A stretch of DNA of 64,000 nt from Actinomycetes bacterium (GTDB lineage Bacteria; Actinomycetota; Acidimicrobiia; Acidimicrobiales; Ilumatobacteraceae): NCBI GenBank assembly GCA_025359865.1, contig JANYDH010000014.1:1-64000 (forward strand), read 5' to 3'. The number at the start of each line of letters is the position of its first letter. Positions within the stretch are counted from its first letter, which is position 1. Below, piece by piece: positions 42,156-52,046 of this stretch. The position numbers and the translations under genes are program-made. A model generated the notes under the pieces. That model ran no database searches, had not been told where the DNA came from, and worked only from the letters and a program-made list of their open reading frames with translations.

Positions 42156-43330
42156 TGCTGACTCGAAGCGGCTGGGGGGCTCTGCTCATCGCGGTCGTCA
42201 GCTTCGGTACCGGGCGCGTCTTCGGCATTCTCGAGCTGTACGTCCTTGGGGCCGGCGTCGTTGCCGCCGTGTTGTTCGCAATTGCCAGCGCCATGCGGCA
42301 GCCGCCGCACCTTGGCGTTCGGCGACTGCTCGAACCGTCCATCGTGAGGGCGGGCGAGACTGCACGAGTGGATGTGCAGGTTGCCAATCTCGGTCATCAG
42401 CGCACCCCAGTTGTGCAACTGTGGGAGCCAGTCGGTCCGACCGGTGGTGCCACGATGAACCTGGCGCCGCTACGACGCAGCGAAACCACCACTGCGGCAT
42501 ACCGGCTGCCGACCAGCCACCGGGGGGTCATCCGTGTTGGGCCGATGCAGGCTCGTCGCCGTGATGTTCTCGGTCTGTGCTGCACCTCGTTCGAGCTGCC
42601 CGGCAGCGTCGAACTCCTCGTCATTCCCAAGTACACCCCGACCCCGTTCTCGCTTGGCGGTAGCAGCGGACGGCTTGGTGAACACCTCCGGATGCGCGCG
42701 TACGGACAGTCCGGTAGCGAGTTTCACTCACTGCGCGAATACGTCATGGGCGACGACCTTCGGCGAATCAGTTGGAAGGCTTCGGCACGGTCTTCGGAGT
42801 TCATCGTCAAAGAGACCGCAATAGAGGGCGTCCGCCGTTGCACCGTGGTAGTCGATGTGGACGACGACGCCTACGACACAGCCGGGTTCGAACGGGCGAT
42901 GTCGTTCGCCGCCGGACTGGTTACCGGCGCCGTCGCGGCTGATCTCAACACACGCGTGATCTCCCCGGAGGTCGACCTGCGTGGATCTGATGTCGCAGTG
43001 CTCACATTGCGGTGGCTGGCGACCGCGAACCCCGAAGGAGGCGACCGCCTGCCCCTTCCGTCACTTCGCTCAGGCGAGGGGATGGGGGTCTTGGTGCTTA
43101 TCACTGCACACCCCACGAGCCGACGGGTGTCCGAAGTGCGCGGTGGGCTCAGCCCCGATGACACGCTCGTCATCGTTGCCGTCACTTCCGCCGGTGCCTC
43201 GGCGACCGGTACACGATTCGTGGTCGACGCCACTAGCGACGAAGCGTTCCGGCGCGACTGGGCGCATCTCACGGGCGCGCTCTCCGTTCGGCGATCCGAC
43301 GTCGAGTCCCCGGTGGCGGTCGGCCGATGA
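42155..43330 (+). CDS. DUF58 protein
   Basis: A 391-aa protein. Two hydrophobic segments lie at the N-terminus (GALLIAVVSFGTGRVFGILELYVLGAGVVAAVLFAI). The family core is HSLREYVMGDDLRRISWKASARSSEFIVKE near residue 195, followed by a von Willebrand A-like part (CTVVVDVDDDAYDTAG). It is a common partner of MoxR and TgpA-like proteins. It overlaps both neighbours (one base and four bases), so it is translated with them. The biochemical role is unknown. Confidence 0.92.
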   Translation: MLTRSGWGALLIAVVSFGTGRVFGILELYVLGAGVVAAVLFAIASAMRQPPHLGVRRLLEPSIVRAGETARVDVQVANLGHQRTPVVQLWEPVGPTGGATMNLAPLRRSETTTAAYRLPTSHRGVIRVGPMQARRRDVLGLCCTSFELPGSVELLVIPKYTPTPFSLGGSSGRLGEHLRMRAYGQSGSEFHSLREYVMGDDLRRISWKASARSSEFIVKETAIEGVRRCTVVVDVDDDAYDTAGFERAMSFAAGLVTGAVAADLNTRVISPEVDLRGSDVAVLTLRWLATANPEGGDRLPLPSLRSGEGMGVLVLITAHPTSRRVSEVRGGLSPDDTLVIVAVTSAGASATGTRFVVDATSDEAFRRDWAHLTGALSVRRSDVESPVAVGR

Positions 43331-45669
43331 TCAGCGAGGATCTTCTTCTCCGCTCATCAGTGCGCCCGACGGCGCCCGACGACTCCGCGCCGACTCATCT
43401 CGCTCGACGCGGCGCCTCATCCCACCGGCCGGGACGCGTCACATCCGATCACGTCATCGCAACGTTCGCTCTCACACTGCTCACCGTGGTCACTGCGATC
43501 GGGATGTGCCGAGTGTTCGCCGACTGGGAGTTCCTCGGAACGCTCGTCGTCACCGCGATCGTCGTACATGCGGCTGCACTAGGTCTGCGCGTGTTGCGGG
43601 TGCACGCGATCTTGGCGATTCCGTTCGGCGCGCTTGTCCTCTACGAGACCATCGCCGTGCAGTTCTATCGCGACACCGTTCAGTTCGGCCTACCGTCGCG
43701 GGGCACCTTCGAACTCATCAGCATCGACACACGACTGGTCTGGAGCCAGTTCCCCACTACCGTCGCGCCAGTTTCGAGCAGTGGCGGGTACCTCGTCGCC
43801 GCTACGCTCGCCATCGGTCTGGTTGCGCTGCTGTCCGATTCGTTCGCCTTTCGCGCGTATGGGCGCGCCGAAGCGGTGGTCCCCTCCGGCGTGTTGTTCA
43901 TCTTCATGGCCGCACTCGGCACGGACCGCAACCGCATCTCGGTCACCGCTGCCTGGCTTGCTGCAGCTCTCCTCGTCATCGGAATGCTGCGCGCACTCCA
44001 CGGGGGCGTCGACGAGTCGTGGCTCGGTCGCCGAGGCCGCGCGATGGGAGCCGCAGTGCCTGCCGCGGGCATGATCGCAGTCGTCGCTGCCATTGCCGCA
44101 ACGATCGCTGGCCCGCGCCTTCCAGGGGCGGGTGCCGAACCGCTGCTCGATACACATCGCGGTCAGGCCGACGTCACCGAGGTAGTGAGTCCCCTCGTGG
44201 ACATTCGCTCGCGACTAGTCAACCGGTCCGACACCGAAATGTTCACCGTCGACGCCAGCGCCGGACGGTATTGGCGCCTTACCGGTCTTTCGTCGTTCGA
44301 CGGCACCAGTTGGGGTCTGCCCGACCGAACGCTCGAGAGCGCCGGTGGAACGTTGAACGACCAGATCACCGGTGCAGCATTGCTGCAACAGCGAATCACG
44401 ATCTCACGGCTCGGCGGCAAGTTGATTCCTGCCGCGTTCGCCCCTGTATCGATCAGCCAGCGTGGAGTGCTCTGGCTACCGGGCACCGACACGCTGGTCC
44501 TGGACGACGAAACGTTCCATCAAGGCGACGTGTTCAACATCAGTTCCACCGATACCGACCCCGGGCCTGACGTGCTCAGGGCGGCGACGGCCAGTTCACC
44601 GCCGACGAGTGAGTTTTTCGACCTCCCGGCGGACTTCCCAACCGACGTCACCAACCTTGCCCGGGCCGTCACCAGCGGCGCGGGCACACCCTACGATCAG
44701 GCCTTGGCCCTACAGAACTACTTCCGCACGAACTTCACCTACGACCTCACCGTACAAAAGGGCCACAGCGAGGACGCGATCTTGAGCTTCCTGCGGATCA
44801 AACGCGGCTACTGCGAGCAGTTCTCCGCCACCTTTGCGGCGATGGCCCGCTCGATCGGGCTCCCCGCTCGCGTTGCCGTCGGCTTCACCCAAGGCCAACT
44901 CGAACCGGACGGAAAGTTCCACGTGCTCGGAAAGCATGCACACGCCTGGCCAGAGGTGTGGTTCGATGGGATCGGCTGGGTGCTGTTCGAACCAACGCCA
45001 GGACGCGGTGCCCCCGGCGCCGAAAGTTCCACCGGGGTAGCCCCGCAGCAGGACGAAACACCGGCCGGCAACGGCCAGGCCGGCGGTGCCGGCGAGCCTG
45101 CGCCGTCGACCACGATCGCCCGGGTGACTCCCACCACCGAACCGAACTTCGATGGCCGGCCCGCTGGCCAGGCCGCGCCAACGGTGCCGCCCAGGTCATC
45201 AAGCACATCGAAAACCTCAGGATCCGGCATTGGTCCTATCGGCTGGATCATGCTCGCACTGCTCGCACTCGGCGCGTGGATGGCAGCGATGCCCACCGTG
45301 ATCGCTCGATTCACCCGTCGCGGATCCACCCCCAGCGAGCAGGTGATCGCCGCGTGGCACGGCACGGTCGGCTCGCTGATGCTTGCCGGTGCCCCCCCGC
45401 CGCTGGGTACGACGCCGCTCGAATACGCTGGCACGGTCGAGAGCCGTCTCGCGGTCGACTACCGCAGTTTGATCGAGTTGGCCAGGTTCGTCACCCGTGC
45501 TGTGTATGCACCCAACGGTGTCGGAGCGCCCGCAGCGCTCCGTGCCCAGGTGTTGCAAACCCACCTCCAACAGTCGAGCCGAGATATCACCCCATGGACC
45601 ACTCGGCTGCGACTTCGTCTCGATCCACGTCTCGTCCGTCAACGCCTAGTCGGCGATCTGTACCGGTGA
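43327..45669 (+). CDS. Transglutaminase-like membrane protein (TgpA type)
   Basis: A 780-aa protein. Six to seven membrane helices occupy about residues 35-260, and an outer transglutaminase-like domain follows. The catalytic Cys is in KRGYCEQFSATFAAMARSIGLPARVAVG, the His in GKHAHAWPEVWF, and the Asp in FDGIGWVLFEPTP. A Thr/Pro/Gly-rich linker, one more membrane span (about residue 640) and a cytosolic tail follow. It probably acts as a protease or cross-linker on the outer face, with MoxR and DUF58 as partners. Confidence 0.92.
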   Translation: MISEDLLLRSSVRPTAPDDSAPTHLARRGASSHRPGRVTSDHVIATFALTLLTVVTAIGMCRVFADWEFLGTLVVTAIVVHAAALGLRVLRVHAILAIPFGALVLYETIAVQFYRDTVQFGLPSRGTFELISIDTRLVWSQFPTTVAPVSSSGGYLVAATLAIGLVALLSDSFAFRAYGRAEAVVPSGVLFIFMAALGTDRNRISVTAAWLAAALLVIGMLRALHGGVDESWLGRRGRAMGAAVPAAGMIAVVAAIAATIAGPRLPGAGAEPLLDTHRGQADVTEVVSPLVDIRSRLVNRSDTEMFTVDASAGRYWRLTGLSSFDGTSWGLPDRTLESAGGTLNDQITGAALLQQRITISRLGGKLIPAAFAPVSISQRGVLWLPGTDTLVLDDETFHQGDVFNISSTDTDPGPDVLRAATASSPPTSEFFDLPADFPTDVTNLARAVTSGAGTPYDQALALQNYFRTNFTYDLTVQKGHSEDAILSFLRIKRGYCEQFSATFAAMARSIGLPARVAVGFTQGQLEPDGKFHVLGKHAHAWPEVWFDGIGWVLFEPTPGRGAPGAESSTGVAPQQDETPAGNGQAGGAGEPAPSTTIARVTPTTEPNFDGRPAGQAAPTVPPRSSSTSKTSGSGIGPIGWIMLALLALGAWMAAMPTVIARFTRRGSTPSEQVIAAWHGTVGSLMLAGAPPPLGTTPLEYAGTVESRLAVDYRSLIELARFVTRAVYAPNGVGAPAALRAQVLQTHLQQSSRDITPWTTRLRLRLDPRLVRQRLVGDLYR

Positions 45670-45684
45670 GGTCGATCAGACCGG

Positions 45685-46017
45685 TCAGTCTGACGAGTCG
45701 TGCTTGGCGGAGCCGGGCACGTTGCGCCGCATTGCGGCCACCTGACGCATTGCCTCGTCACCCAACACCCGCAGGTGCCGCTCACCGTAGGCCACCGCCG
45801 CAATCGCCCCGACGAACGCGGCGAAGGCAGCGAACGGGCTGACTGCCAAGAGCAGCACGCACAGCGCCAAGGACAAGATTCCACCGGCCACGGCAATGAC
45901 CAATGACCGCCGCGAGGCTGTGGCTGCAGGCCGCAACTCGCGCACAAACCCGGGGTCGCGCTGAAGCTGCTCTTCAATTTGACGCAAGATGCGCTGTTCA
46001 TGATCAGAGAGCGGCAT
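45685..46017 (-). CDS. DUF3040 membrane protein
   Basis: A 110-aa actinobacterial protein. It starts PLSDHEQRILRQIEEQLQRDPGFV, the DUF3040 signature, and is followed by two membrane helices (about residues 40-60 and 63-80). Function unknown; often linked to cell division regions. The ATG at 46017 is preceded by a good AGGAG. It is convergent with the transglutaminase gene, 15 bases apart; a weak hairpin at 45676-45693 may end both transcripts. Confidence 0.9.
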   Translation of the reverse strand: MPLSDHEQRILRQIEEQLQRDPGFVRELRPAATASRRSLVIAVAGGILSLALCVLLLAVSPFAAFAAFVGAIAAVAYGERHLRVLGDEAMRQVAAMRRNVPGSAKHDSSD

Positions 46018-46095
46018 GGGAACTCCTGTTGTACGCTTTCGTCCATCATCCCACGTTCGCGGTGGAGAGACAACGCGAGTGCGCGGATACCGCGA

Positions 46096-47424
46096 TCAGG
46101 TTCGCAGATCGTGGTCGGGACCCCACTGCTGTGCTCCCTTGCGGGCGAGGCGCAATCCGGTGGCGGACAGCGCACTAGCGGGCCCGATCGAGGTCGACCC
46201 AAACCGGTCGCGGATCGCGTCGATCGCTCCGGCGGCCGACGTCCAGTCGGACGCAATCGGCGAAACACGCTCGGGCAGCGCAGCACCGGCGGCACCCGAA
46301 TGTGCCAAGAGTTGATCGAAGGACAGTTGTTCGGTCGGTTCGGCGAAGTTGCTCACGCTCACTCCAACCAGACGAACGCCCAGATTCAGCGACACGCTGC
46401 GCAGTAGTGGCTCGACGATGCCGATGATCGCCTGCGCGGTGGCAACCGGGGCTGCGGCCGTATGCGACCTACTGACCAAGGTGAAGTCACTGAACTTCAA
46501 CTTGAGCGTGACCGTTCTTGCTCCCGTGCCATGAGCGCGAAGCCGGCTGCTCACGGCGTCGGCCAACCGCACGACTTCGCGGTGCAGTTCATCGTGTGTC
46601 TGCCGATCGGCCGAGAACGTCTCTTCGTGCCCGATCGACTTGAGCACACGATCTGATTCGACAGGACGATCGTCGATTGCCCACGCAAGCTCGTGGAGGT
46701 GCTGACCATGGGCTCGGCCCACCACGGAGATCAACGACGGCAATCCGATCTGCGCGAGATCGCCGACCGTACGCACCCTGAGCTTGTCGAGCCGCTCCAG
46801 CGTGGACGGGCCAACTCCCGACAGCGCCTGTACCGGTAGCGGATGCAAGAACTGCAGTTCGCTGCCGGGGGTCACCAGTACCACCCCAGCTCCGGGCACG
46901 ACGCTCATGTCGACAATTCGCGGTTTGGCCTGTTTCGAGGCCAACTTCGAGATGAATTTGTTGGTGGCCCCACCGACGCAACACTCGAGACCAAGTTCAT
47001 CGTGGACCCGTGTGCGGATCCGCTGTGCGATCTCGGCTGCCGTGCCGAGACTGCGCAGCGCCCCGGTGATATCGAGGAAGGCCTCGTCCAAAGCGATTGG
47101 CTCGACGAACGGGGTGAACGCTTGGAAGATCTCATGGACCTCTGCGCTGACCCTGGCGTATAGCTCGTGATCGCCGGGCAAGAACACCGCCTGCGGGCAC
47201 CGGCGGCGAGCGACAACCGAAGACAGCGCCGAATGCACCCCGTATCGGCGGGCCTCGTACGAGGCGGCCGCAATCACGCCGCGAGCTCCGGTGCCGCCGA
47301 CCACGACTGGTTTACCGCGCAGCTCAGGCCGCGAACGCAGTTCCACGCTGACGTAGAAGGCATCCATGTCGACGTGTAGGACGGCACGAGAACCTTCGCT
47401 GCCGAGCACTCGCGCGCTGGTCAC
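46096..47424 (-). CDS. dinB: DNA polymerase IV (Y family)
   Basis: A 442-aa translesion polymerase. Catalytic acids are in LHVDMDAFYVSVEL near the start and IALDEAFLDITG near residue 105. YEARRYGVHSA is the fingers motif. The thumb helix-hairpin-helix is SGVGPSTLERLDKLRVRTVGDLAQIG. The little-finger part follows to about residue 350. The C-terminal 80 residues extend past the usual DinB length and lack a clear beta-clamp motif. The start is GTG at 47424, in a GTGA overlap with the NUDIX gene, so both are made together. Confidence 0.93.
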   Translation of the reverse strand: MTSARVLGSEGSRAVLHVDMDAFYVSVELRSRPELRGKPVVVGGTGARGVIAAASYEARRYGVHSALSSVVARRRCPQAVFLPGDHELYARVSAEVHEIFQAFTPFVEPIALDEAFLDITGALRSLGTAAEIAQRIRTRVHDELGLECCVGGATNKFISKLASKQAKPRIVDMSVVPGAGVVLVTPGSELQFLHPLPVQALSGVGPSTLERLDKLRVRTVGDLAQIGLPSLISVVGRAHGQHLHELAWAIDDRPVESDRVLKSIGHEETFSADRQTHDELHREVVRLADAVSSRLRAHGTGARTVTLKLKFSDFTLVSRSHTAAAPVATAQAIIGIVEPLLRSVSLNLGVRLVGVSVSNFAEPTEQLSFDQLLAHSGAAGAALPERVSPIASDWTSAAGAIDAIRDRFGSTSIGPASALSATGLRLARKGAQQWGPDHDLRT

Positions 47425-47918
47425 GACAACCGAACTGCGGTGTTGGTAGCCCGATCAGCACCGTCGAGCCGGAACCGGTAGAGCACGGTCTCGGTGATCG
47501 ATGCCCCGCACCGGCCGTCCAGCCACTCGCCCACCGGCACATGGATCCACGGCGGGCTCGACGACATCATGGTGTCGATCTCGGGTCGCTCGACGCCACG
47601 CGCATGCTCGACGATGCCATCGGGATCCTCGATGACGAACTCACCGACCGCGTCGGCCTCCCACGCCTCGACCCGCAGCAGCCAGCCCAGCTCGGGCGCC
47701 TCGACTTCGACCCGGTACGCGAGACCGTGCCAACGGGCGATGGCCAGACCGGTCTCTTCGCGCACCTCTCGTGCCAAGCCCTCCAGTACCGACTCGCCGT
47801 GGTCGATGACCCCGCCGGGTGGAGTCCAGTCGAGCGACCCGTCGCGGCGGCGATTGGCGACCATCACCAGGCCGGTGCCGTGGCGAATGAGCGCCCCGCC
47901 CACCGTCCACGACCTCAT
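47421..47918 (-). CDS. NUDIX hydrolase
   Basis: A 165-aa enzyme with the Nudix box GGVIDHGESVLEGLAREVREETGL, which matches G-x5-E-x7-REVxEExGL. MutT-type enzymes cleave oxidised or other nucleotide diphosphates; sitting upstream of DinB suggests a role in limiting mutations, but the substrate is not shown. The ATG at 47918 was chosen as GAGGGG lies seven bases upstream; a GTG at 47948 is possible. The last four bases overlap dinB. Confidence 0.9.
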   Translation of the reverse strand: MRSWTVGGALIRHGTGLVMVANRRRDGSLDWTPPGGVIDHGESVLEGLAREVREETGLAIARWHGLAYRVEVEAPELGWLLRVEAWEADAVGEFVIEDPDGIVEHARGVERPEIDTMMSSSPPWIHVPVGEWLDGRCGASITETVLYRFRLDGADRATNTAVRLS

Positions 47919-48013
47919 CGGCGACCCCTCACGCACCCAGTCTGCCACACGAACGGCAGCCTGAGAACATCTGTTCGTGCGGTTTCGGGCAATCGTGCTC
48001 GAGCGAGCGCGGC

Positions 48014-48751
48014 TCAGCCGCCGAGGGCTCTCCGGCGGCGGCGGCCTCCAAAGTCAGCAAGCCACAACCTGACCACCAACCCGAACGCTTCACTGACAAT
48101 CGATCCGCTGAACTTCGACTCACCCTCGGTACGGTCACGAAAGGTGATCGGAAACTCCACCACACGGCCCCCCAGGCGAACGATGCGATACATCATCTCG
48201 ATCTGAAACCCGTAGCCCTCGGCAGTAACGGTGTCGAATCGCATCTTTTCGAGTGCACTGGTCGCGTACGCGCGATACCCGGCCGTCACATCGTTGACGG
48301 CAAGGCCCAGCACCCCGGCCGCATACCGATTCCCCCATCGCGACACCCATCGGCGGCGCCTCGGCCAGTCCAGTGTGATACCGCCAGGCACGTAGCGGCT
48401 GCCGACCGCCAGATCGGCGCCGTATTCGACGATCGCCACCAGCGCCGGCAACACATCCGGATCATGCGAGAGGTCGGCGTCCATCTGCACACAGATCTCG
48501 GCACCGCTGGAGATCGCATGGCGGAGCCCCGCACGGTAGGCGGCACCCAACCCGGCCTTGGTAGGGCGACGAAACACCTCGACCTGCCCCAGTTCTTTGC
48601 CGAGCTCTTCGGCCATGTCGGCGGTGCCGTCAGGGCTGGCATCGTCGACGACAAGCACCAGTGCCGTTGGGAGCACCCGGCGGATGGCCCGGATGAGCGT
48701 GTCGATGTTGGCCGCCTCGTTGTAGGTGGGCACCACCACCGTCGCACGCAT
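48014..48751 (-). CDS. Polyprenol-phosphate mannose synthase-like glycosyltransferase
   Basis: A 245-aa GT2 enzyme. Motifs: VVVPTYNEAANI, VVDDASPDGTADMAEEL (the Asp-Asp pair), and QMDADLSHDP, the D-x-D metal site. VTAGYRAY and TFRDRTEGESKF are typical of dolichol/polyprenol monophosphomannose synthases. The product would be the mannose donor for lipomannan and protein mannosylation. The start is the ATG at 48751. It has no separate membrane domain, unlike Ppm1. Confidence 0.9.
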   Translation of the reverse strand: MRATVVVPTYNEAANIDTLIRAIRRVLPTALVLVVDDASPDGTADMAEELGKELGQVEVFRRPTKAGLGAAYRAGLRHAISSGAEICVQMDADLSHDPDVLPALVAIVEYGADLAVGSRYVPGGITLDWPRRRRWVSRWGNRYAAGVLGLAVNDVTAGYRAYATSALEKMRFDTVTAEGYGFQIEMMYRIVRLGGRVVEFPITFRDRTEGESKFSGSIVSEAFGLVVRLWLADFGGRRRRRALGG

Positions 48752-48786
48752 GGACCGCGAGCCTACTGATCGCCCCGTAGATTGGC

Positions 48787-49086
48787 GTGGTGGCCCAGCC
48801 CGACGACGCTCCCCTTTCTGCTCTACCATCGCGCGGCGCGCGGCTCGCGGCCTTCGCCGCCATCATCGTCGGCGGGTTCGCAGGTGGACTGATCGGGTAC
48901 ACCCTCGTCCAACTGCAATGCAGCGGTGATTGCGCTGTACCACTCGGTCTCGGTGCGTTCTTCGGCGCGATCATTGCGGCCGGAGGGATGGCAGTCGTGG
49001 CGGTCCTCGTGCTTCGAGCACTGGGTGAATGGCGAGAGGTCGAGCAACGCGAACTCGACAAGCGCCAGGGGGCGGCGAACCGATGA
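48787..49086 (+). CDS. Small two-helix membrane protein
   Basis: A 99-aa protein starting with GTG. Two membrane helices (about residues 21-43 and 55-80) flank a loop with CSGDC. The C-terminal tail is charged. No family recognised. Its stop overlaps the inositol-phosphatase start by four bases (ATGA), which supports co-translation. A second GTG one codon later could be the start. Confidence 0.65.
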   Translation: MVAQPDDAPLSALPSRGARLAAFAAIIVGGFAGGLIGYTLVQLQCSGDCAVPLGLGAFFGAIIAAGGMAVVAVLVLRALGEWREVEQRELDKRQGAANR

Positions 49087-49871
49087 ACATCACCTTGCGC
49101 AATCTCGCCGCGAGCATTGCTCGCGAAGCCGGCGACATGGTCGCTGCCGGTCGCCGTGAGGGCAGACTGCTCGCCGACACCAAGTCGTCGCCGACCGACA
49201 TGGTCACGCAGTTCGACCGGCAATCCGAGCTCCTCATCGTGGGGCGCCTCAGCGAACACCGACCCGATGATGCAGTGATCGGAGAAGAAGGCACCGACCA
49301 CGTCGGCACATCGGGAATCCGGTGGCTCGTCGATCCCATCGATGGAACCACCAACTTCCTCTACGACCTGCCGGGCTACGCGGTGTCCATTGCGGCCGTC
49401 GACGCCGAGGGCACGATTGCCGGCGCGGTCTACGTGCCCAGCTCCGGCGAACTGTTCACCGCGGCCAGGGGCCACGGCGCACAGATGAACGGCCGCGACA
49501 TCCACTGCGCCCTGGCAGCCGAGCTCGGCCATGCACTCGTGTCCACCGGGTTCAGCTACCAGCCCGAGCGACGCCGAACCCAGGCCGCACGCGTGGCCCG
49601 GCTGATTCCGTTCGTGCGCGACATCCGCCGGTTCGGTGCCGCCGCTGTCGACCTGTGCAATGTGGCATGCGGCCGGGTCGATGCGTATTTCGAGGAGTAT
49701 CTCGGCCCGTGGGACCTTGCTGCCGGCGATCTCATCGCGCGCGAAGCAGGGTGCCGTACGGGTGACTTCAGCGGCGGTTCGGCCAGCACTGAACAGGTCA
49801 TCGCCTGCGCGCCTGCACTGTTCGACTCGCTCGCTCAACTGATTCGTGAGTCATCGACACCTGCCCCCTGA
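49083..49871 (+). CDS. Inositol monophosphatase family protein
   Basis: A 262-aa Mg-dependent phosphatase. The metal motifs are EEG (in VIGEEGTD), DPIDGTTNFLYDLPGYAVSIA near residue 85, and GPWDLAAGDLIAREAG near residue 215. These are the three conserved sites of the IMPase family. In an actinobacterium it may make inositol for phosphatidylinositol, which the PimB-like gene at 60.3 kb would use. The start is the ATG at 49083. Confidence 0.92.
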   Translation: MNITLRNLAASIAREAGDMVAAGRREGRLLADTKSSPTDMVTQFDRQSELLIVGRLSEHRPDDAVIGEEGTDHVGTSGIRWLVDPIDGTTNFLYDLPGYAVSIAAVDAEGTIAGAVYVPSSGELFTAARGHGAQMNGRDIHCALAAELGHALVSTGFSYQPERRRTQAARVARLIPFVRDIRRFGAAAVDLCNVACGRVDAYFEEYLGPWDLAAGDLIAREAGCRTGDFSGGSASTEQVIACAPALFDSLAQLIRESSTPAP

Positions 49872-49894
49872 CCGTTTCCTGGCAGTATGTCCAG

Positions 49895-50575
49895 GTGGGA
49901 ACTCGCATCTTGACTGTCGAAGACGACGAGCGCATCCGCTCTGCGGTAAAACTCGCTCTCGAGGACGAAGGGTGGATCGTCGACGAAGCGGGCAGTGGCG
50001 AGGAAGCCATCGAACTGTTCCAGCGATCCCCCGCCGATGTCGTGCTCATCGACATCATGCTGCCCGGCATCGACGGGTTCGACCTCTGCCGCAACCTTCG
50101 CCGCCACAGCGACGTACCGATTGTCATGGTCACGGCACGCAACGACACTCATGATGTGGTCGCCGGCCTCGAAGCAGGTGCCGACGACTACATGACCAAG
50201 CCGTTCGCCCCGAAAGAGCTGTCAGCCCGAATCCGGGCATTGCTCCGACGGAACCGCCCGCTGTCGAGCGGTCACGCCAAGCTCACGTTCGGCAACCTCG
50301 AACTTGTGCCAGATGAAGGAAAAGTGCTGCGCGATGGTATTGAGCTGCACCTCACCAAGACCGAGTTTCGGTTGCTGTGCGAACTTGCACAGAACCCTGG
50401 TCGGGTGTTCAGCCGAGAGAGTCTGCTCGACAAGGTTTGGGGCTACGACTACTTTGGCGATGGCCGTCTCGTCGACGTACACGTCAGGCGGTTGCGCACC
50501 AAGGTCGAAGCCGACCCAGCGAACCCGCGACATGTGGTCACGGTGCGCGGGTTGGGCTACCGCCTGCAGTCGTGA
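49895..50575 (+). CDS. OmpR-family response regulator (MtrA-like)
   Basis: A 226-aa regulator. The receiver has phospho-Asp53 in DVVLIDIMLPGIDG and a switch Lys in MTKPFAPKEL. The C-terminal winged helix includes LTKTEFRLLCELAQNPGRVFSRE and RLVDVHVRRLRTKVE. The order, regulator then kinase then a GerMN lipoprotein, resembles mtrA-mtrB-lpqB of mycobacteria, which controls cell wall and division genes. It starts with GTG, and its stop overlaps the kinase by four bases. Confidence 0.92.
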   Translation: MGTRILTVEDDERIRSAVKLALEDEGWIVDEAGSGEEAIELFQRSPADVVLIDIMLPGIDGFDLCRNLRRHSDVPIVMVTARNDTHDVVAGLEAGADDYMTKPFAPKELSARIRALLRRNRPLSSGHAKLTFGNLELVPDEGKVLRDGIELHLTKTEFRLLCELAQNPGRVFSRESLLDKVWGYDYFGDGRLVDVHVRRLRTKVEADPANPRHVVTVRGLGYRLQS

Positions 50576-52044
50576 CCGACGCGCTCGACGGGGCGCCTAT
50601 CAAGCGACCGAGGTACCGACGGTTCATCGATGCGGTCGCCGAACGACGGCCGGGAAGGCTCGGACTACGTACCCGCATTCTCTTGATGTTCACGCTCGGT
50701 GCGCTCTTGCTGGCCGGCTTCTTGGCAGGGGCTGCGTACAGTTTCACACGGAGCAGCCTGGTCACCCAGCGCGACAAGAGCGCCGTCGCGGAAGCCGAGC
50801 GAAACGCATCGGTCGCCGAGGGCGAGTTGAGTGCCAACCCGACGTCGGCCCAGGCAGCCATCAACCGGCTCCGTTCACTCGGGGTGGAAAGTCCGGCGCT
50901 CAACTACCGGGGCGCATGGACAGTGGGGACTACCAAGTTCGGCCCCGATCAGATCCCCGAGCAGTTGTCCAACCATGTGATTGTCGACGCGGTCGCGTCG
51001 CGAATGATCACCGAGATCGGAGGACGGCCAGTACTGGTGGTCGGCATTCCGCTACCGAGTGTCGACGCAACATATTTCGAGTTCGTCAGCCTGACTCAGG
51101 TTGACGACACGTTGCGCAGCGTGGCGCTGTCGTTGCTGTTCGGTGCGATCATCACCACCATGTTCGGCGTGCTGATCGGATGGTTCGCAGCGAGCCGGGC
51201 GGTCCGCCCCCTTGCCGAAGCAGCTCTGGCGGCAAAGGCCATCGCCGGTGGACGCCTGGACACGCGACTCGAGCCCACCGACGATCACGATCTGCGTATG
51301 CTCGCCAACTCCTTCAACGACATGGCGTCGGCGTTGGAGACCCGCGTCGAGCGTGACGCCAGGTTCGCCAGCGACGTGAGCCACGAGCTCCGTTCGCCGT
51401 TGATGACACTGGCGGCAAGTGTCGAGGTGATGCTGGCTCGGCGCGACGACATGCCCGCACGGGCTCAAGTCGCGCTCGACCTTTTGGTCAGCGATGTCGC
51501 CCGGTTCCAGGGTCTAGTTGAAGACCTGCTCGAGATCTCGCGTTTCGATGCGGGCGCGATCCGCCTGCATCGCGAGGACCTGTTCGTGGCTGAACTCGTT
51601 CGTCAAGCGATCGCAGTGTGCAGTAAGCCCGATACCCCGGTCACCGTGACCGAGCGTGGCGAGCGAATGGTGATGCAGGGCGATCGCCGCCGACTGGCGC
51701 GTGTGATGGCCAACTTGATCGACAACGCCAGACTCCACGGCGGTGGCACTCCCATAGTCCTCGTATCTGAGGCAGAAGGCGATGGCGAGCCGCTTGGTCA
51801 TGTCTGGATCGCGGTCCAAGACGACGGTCCAGGCGTGCCGACCGAAGAACGAGTGTTGGTGTTCGAGCGATTTGCACGCGGCGGTGTCGCCGGTCGCCGA
51901 AGCGCTACCGACGGGGCCGGCCTCGGACTTGCCCTCGTCGACGAGCATGTCCGCATGCACGGAGGCAGGGTCTGGGTCGAAGACCGAGTCGACGAACTGC
52001 CGGGAGCACGGTTCGTCATCGAGTTGCCGGCAGAGGAGGTTTGA
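50572..52044 (+). CDS. Sensor histidine kinase (MtrB-like)
   Basis: A 490-aa kinase. Membrane spans at about 35-57 and 185-207 flank an outer sensor. A HAMP linker follows (AASRAVRPLAEAALAAKAIAGGRLDTRL). The phospho-acceptor His is in FASDVSHELRSPLMTLAASV. The ATP site shows NLIDNARLHG, DDGPGVP and GAGLGLALVDEH. The GTG start at 50572 overlaps the regulator stop. Together with the next lipoprotein this forms a three-gene signalling operon. Confidence 0.93.
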   Translation: MTDALDGAPIKRPRYRRFIDAVAERRPGRLGLRTRILLMFTLGALLLAGFLAGAAYSFTRSSLVTQRDKSAVAEAERNASVAEGELSANPTSAQAAINRLRSLGVESPALNYRGAWTVGTTKFGPDQIPEQLSNHVIVDAVASRMITEIGGRPVLVVGIPLPSVDATYFEFVSLTQVDDTLRSVALSLLFGAIITTMFGVLIGWFAASRAVRPLAEAALAAKAIAGGRLDTRLEPTDDHDLRMLANSFNDMASALETRVERDARFASDVSHELRSPLMTLAASVEVMLARRDDMPARAQVALDLLVSDVARFQGLVEDLLEISRFDAGAIRLHREDLFVAELVRQAIAVCSKPDTPVTVTERGERMVMQGDRRRLARVMANLIDNARLHGGGTPIVLVSEAEGDGEPLGHVWIAVQDDGPGVPTEERVLVFERFARGGVAGRRSATDGAGLGLALVDEHVRMHGGRVWVEDRVDELPGARFVIELPAEEV

Positions 52045-52046
52045 CC

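Noticed and set aside
43327-44570. Long Arg-rich plus-strand frame overlapping the transglutaminase
   Set aside because: It is a shifted frame of the real DUF58 and transglutaminase genes.
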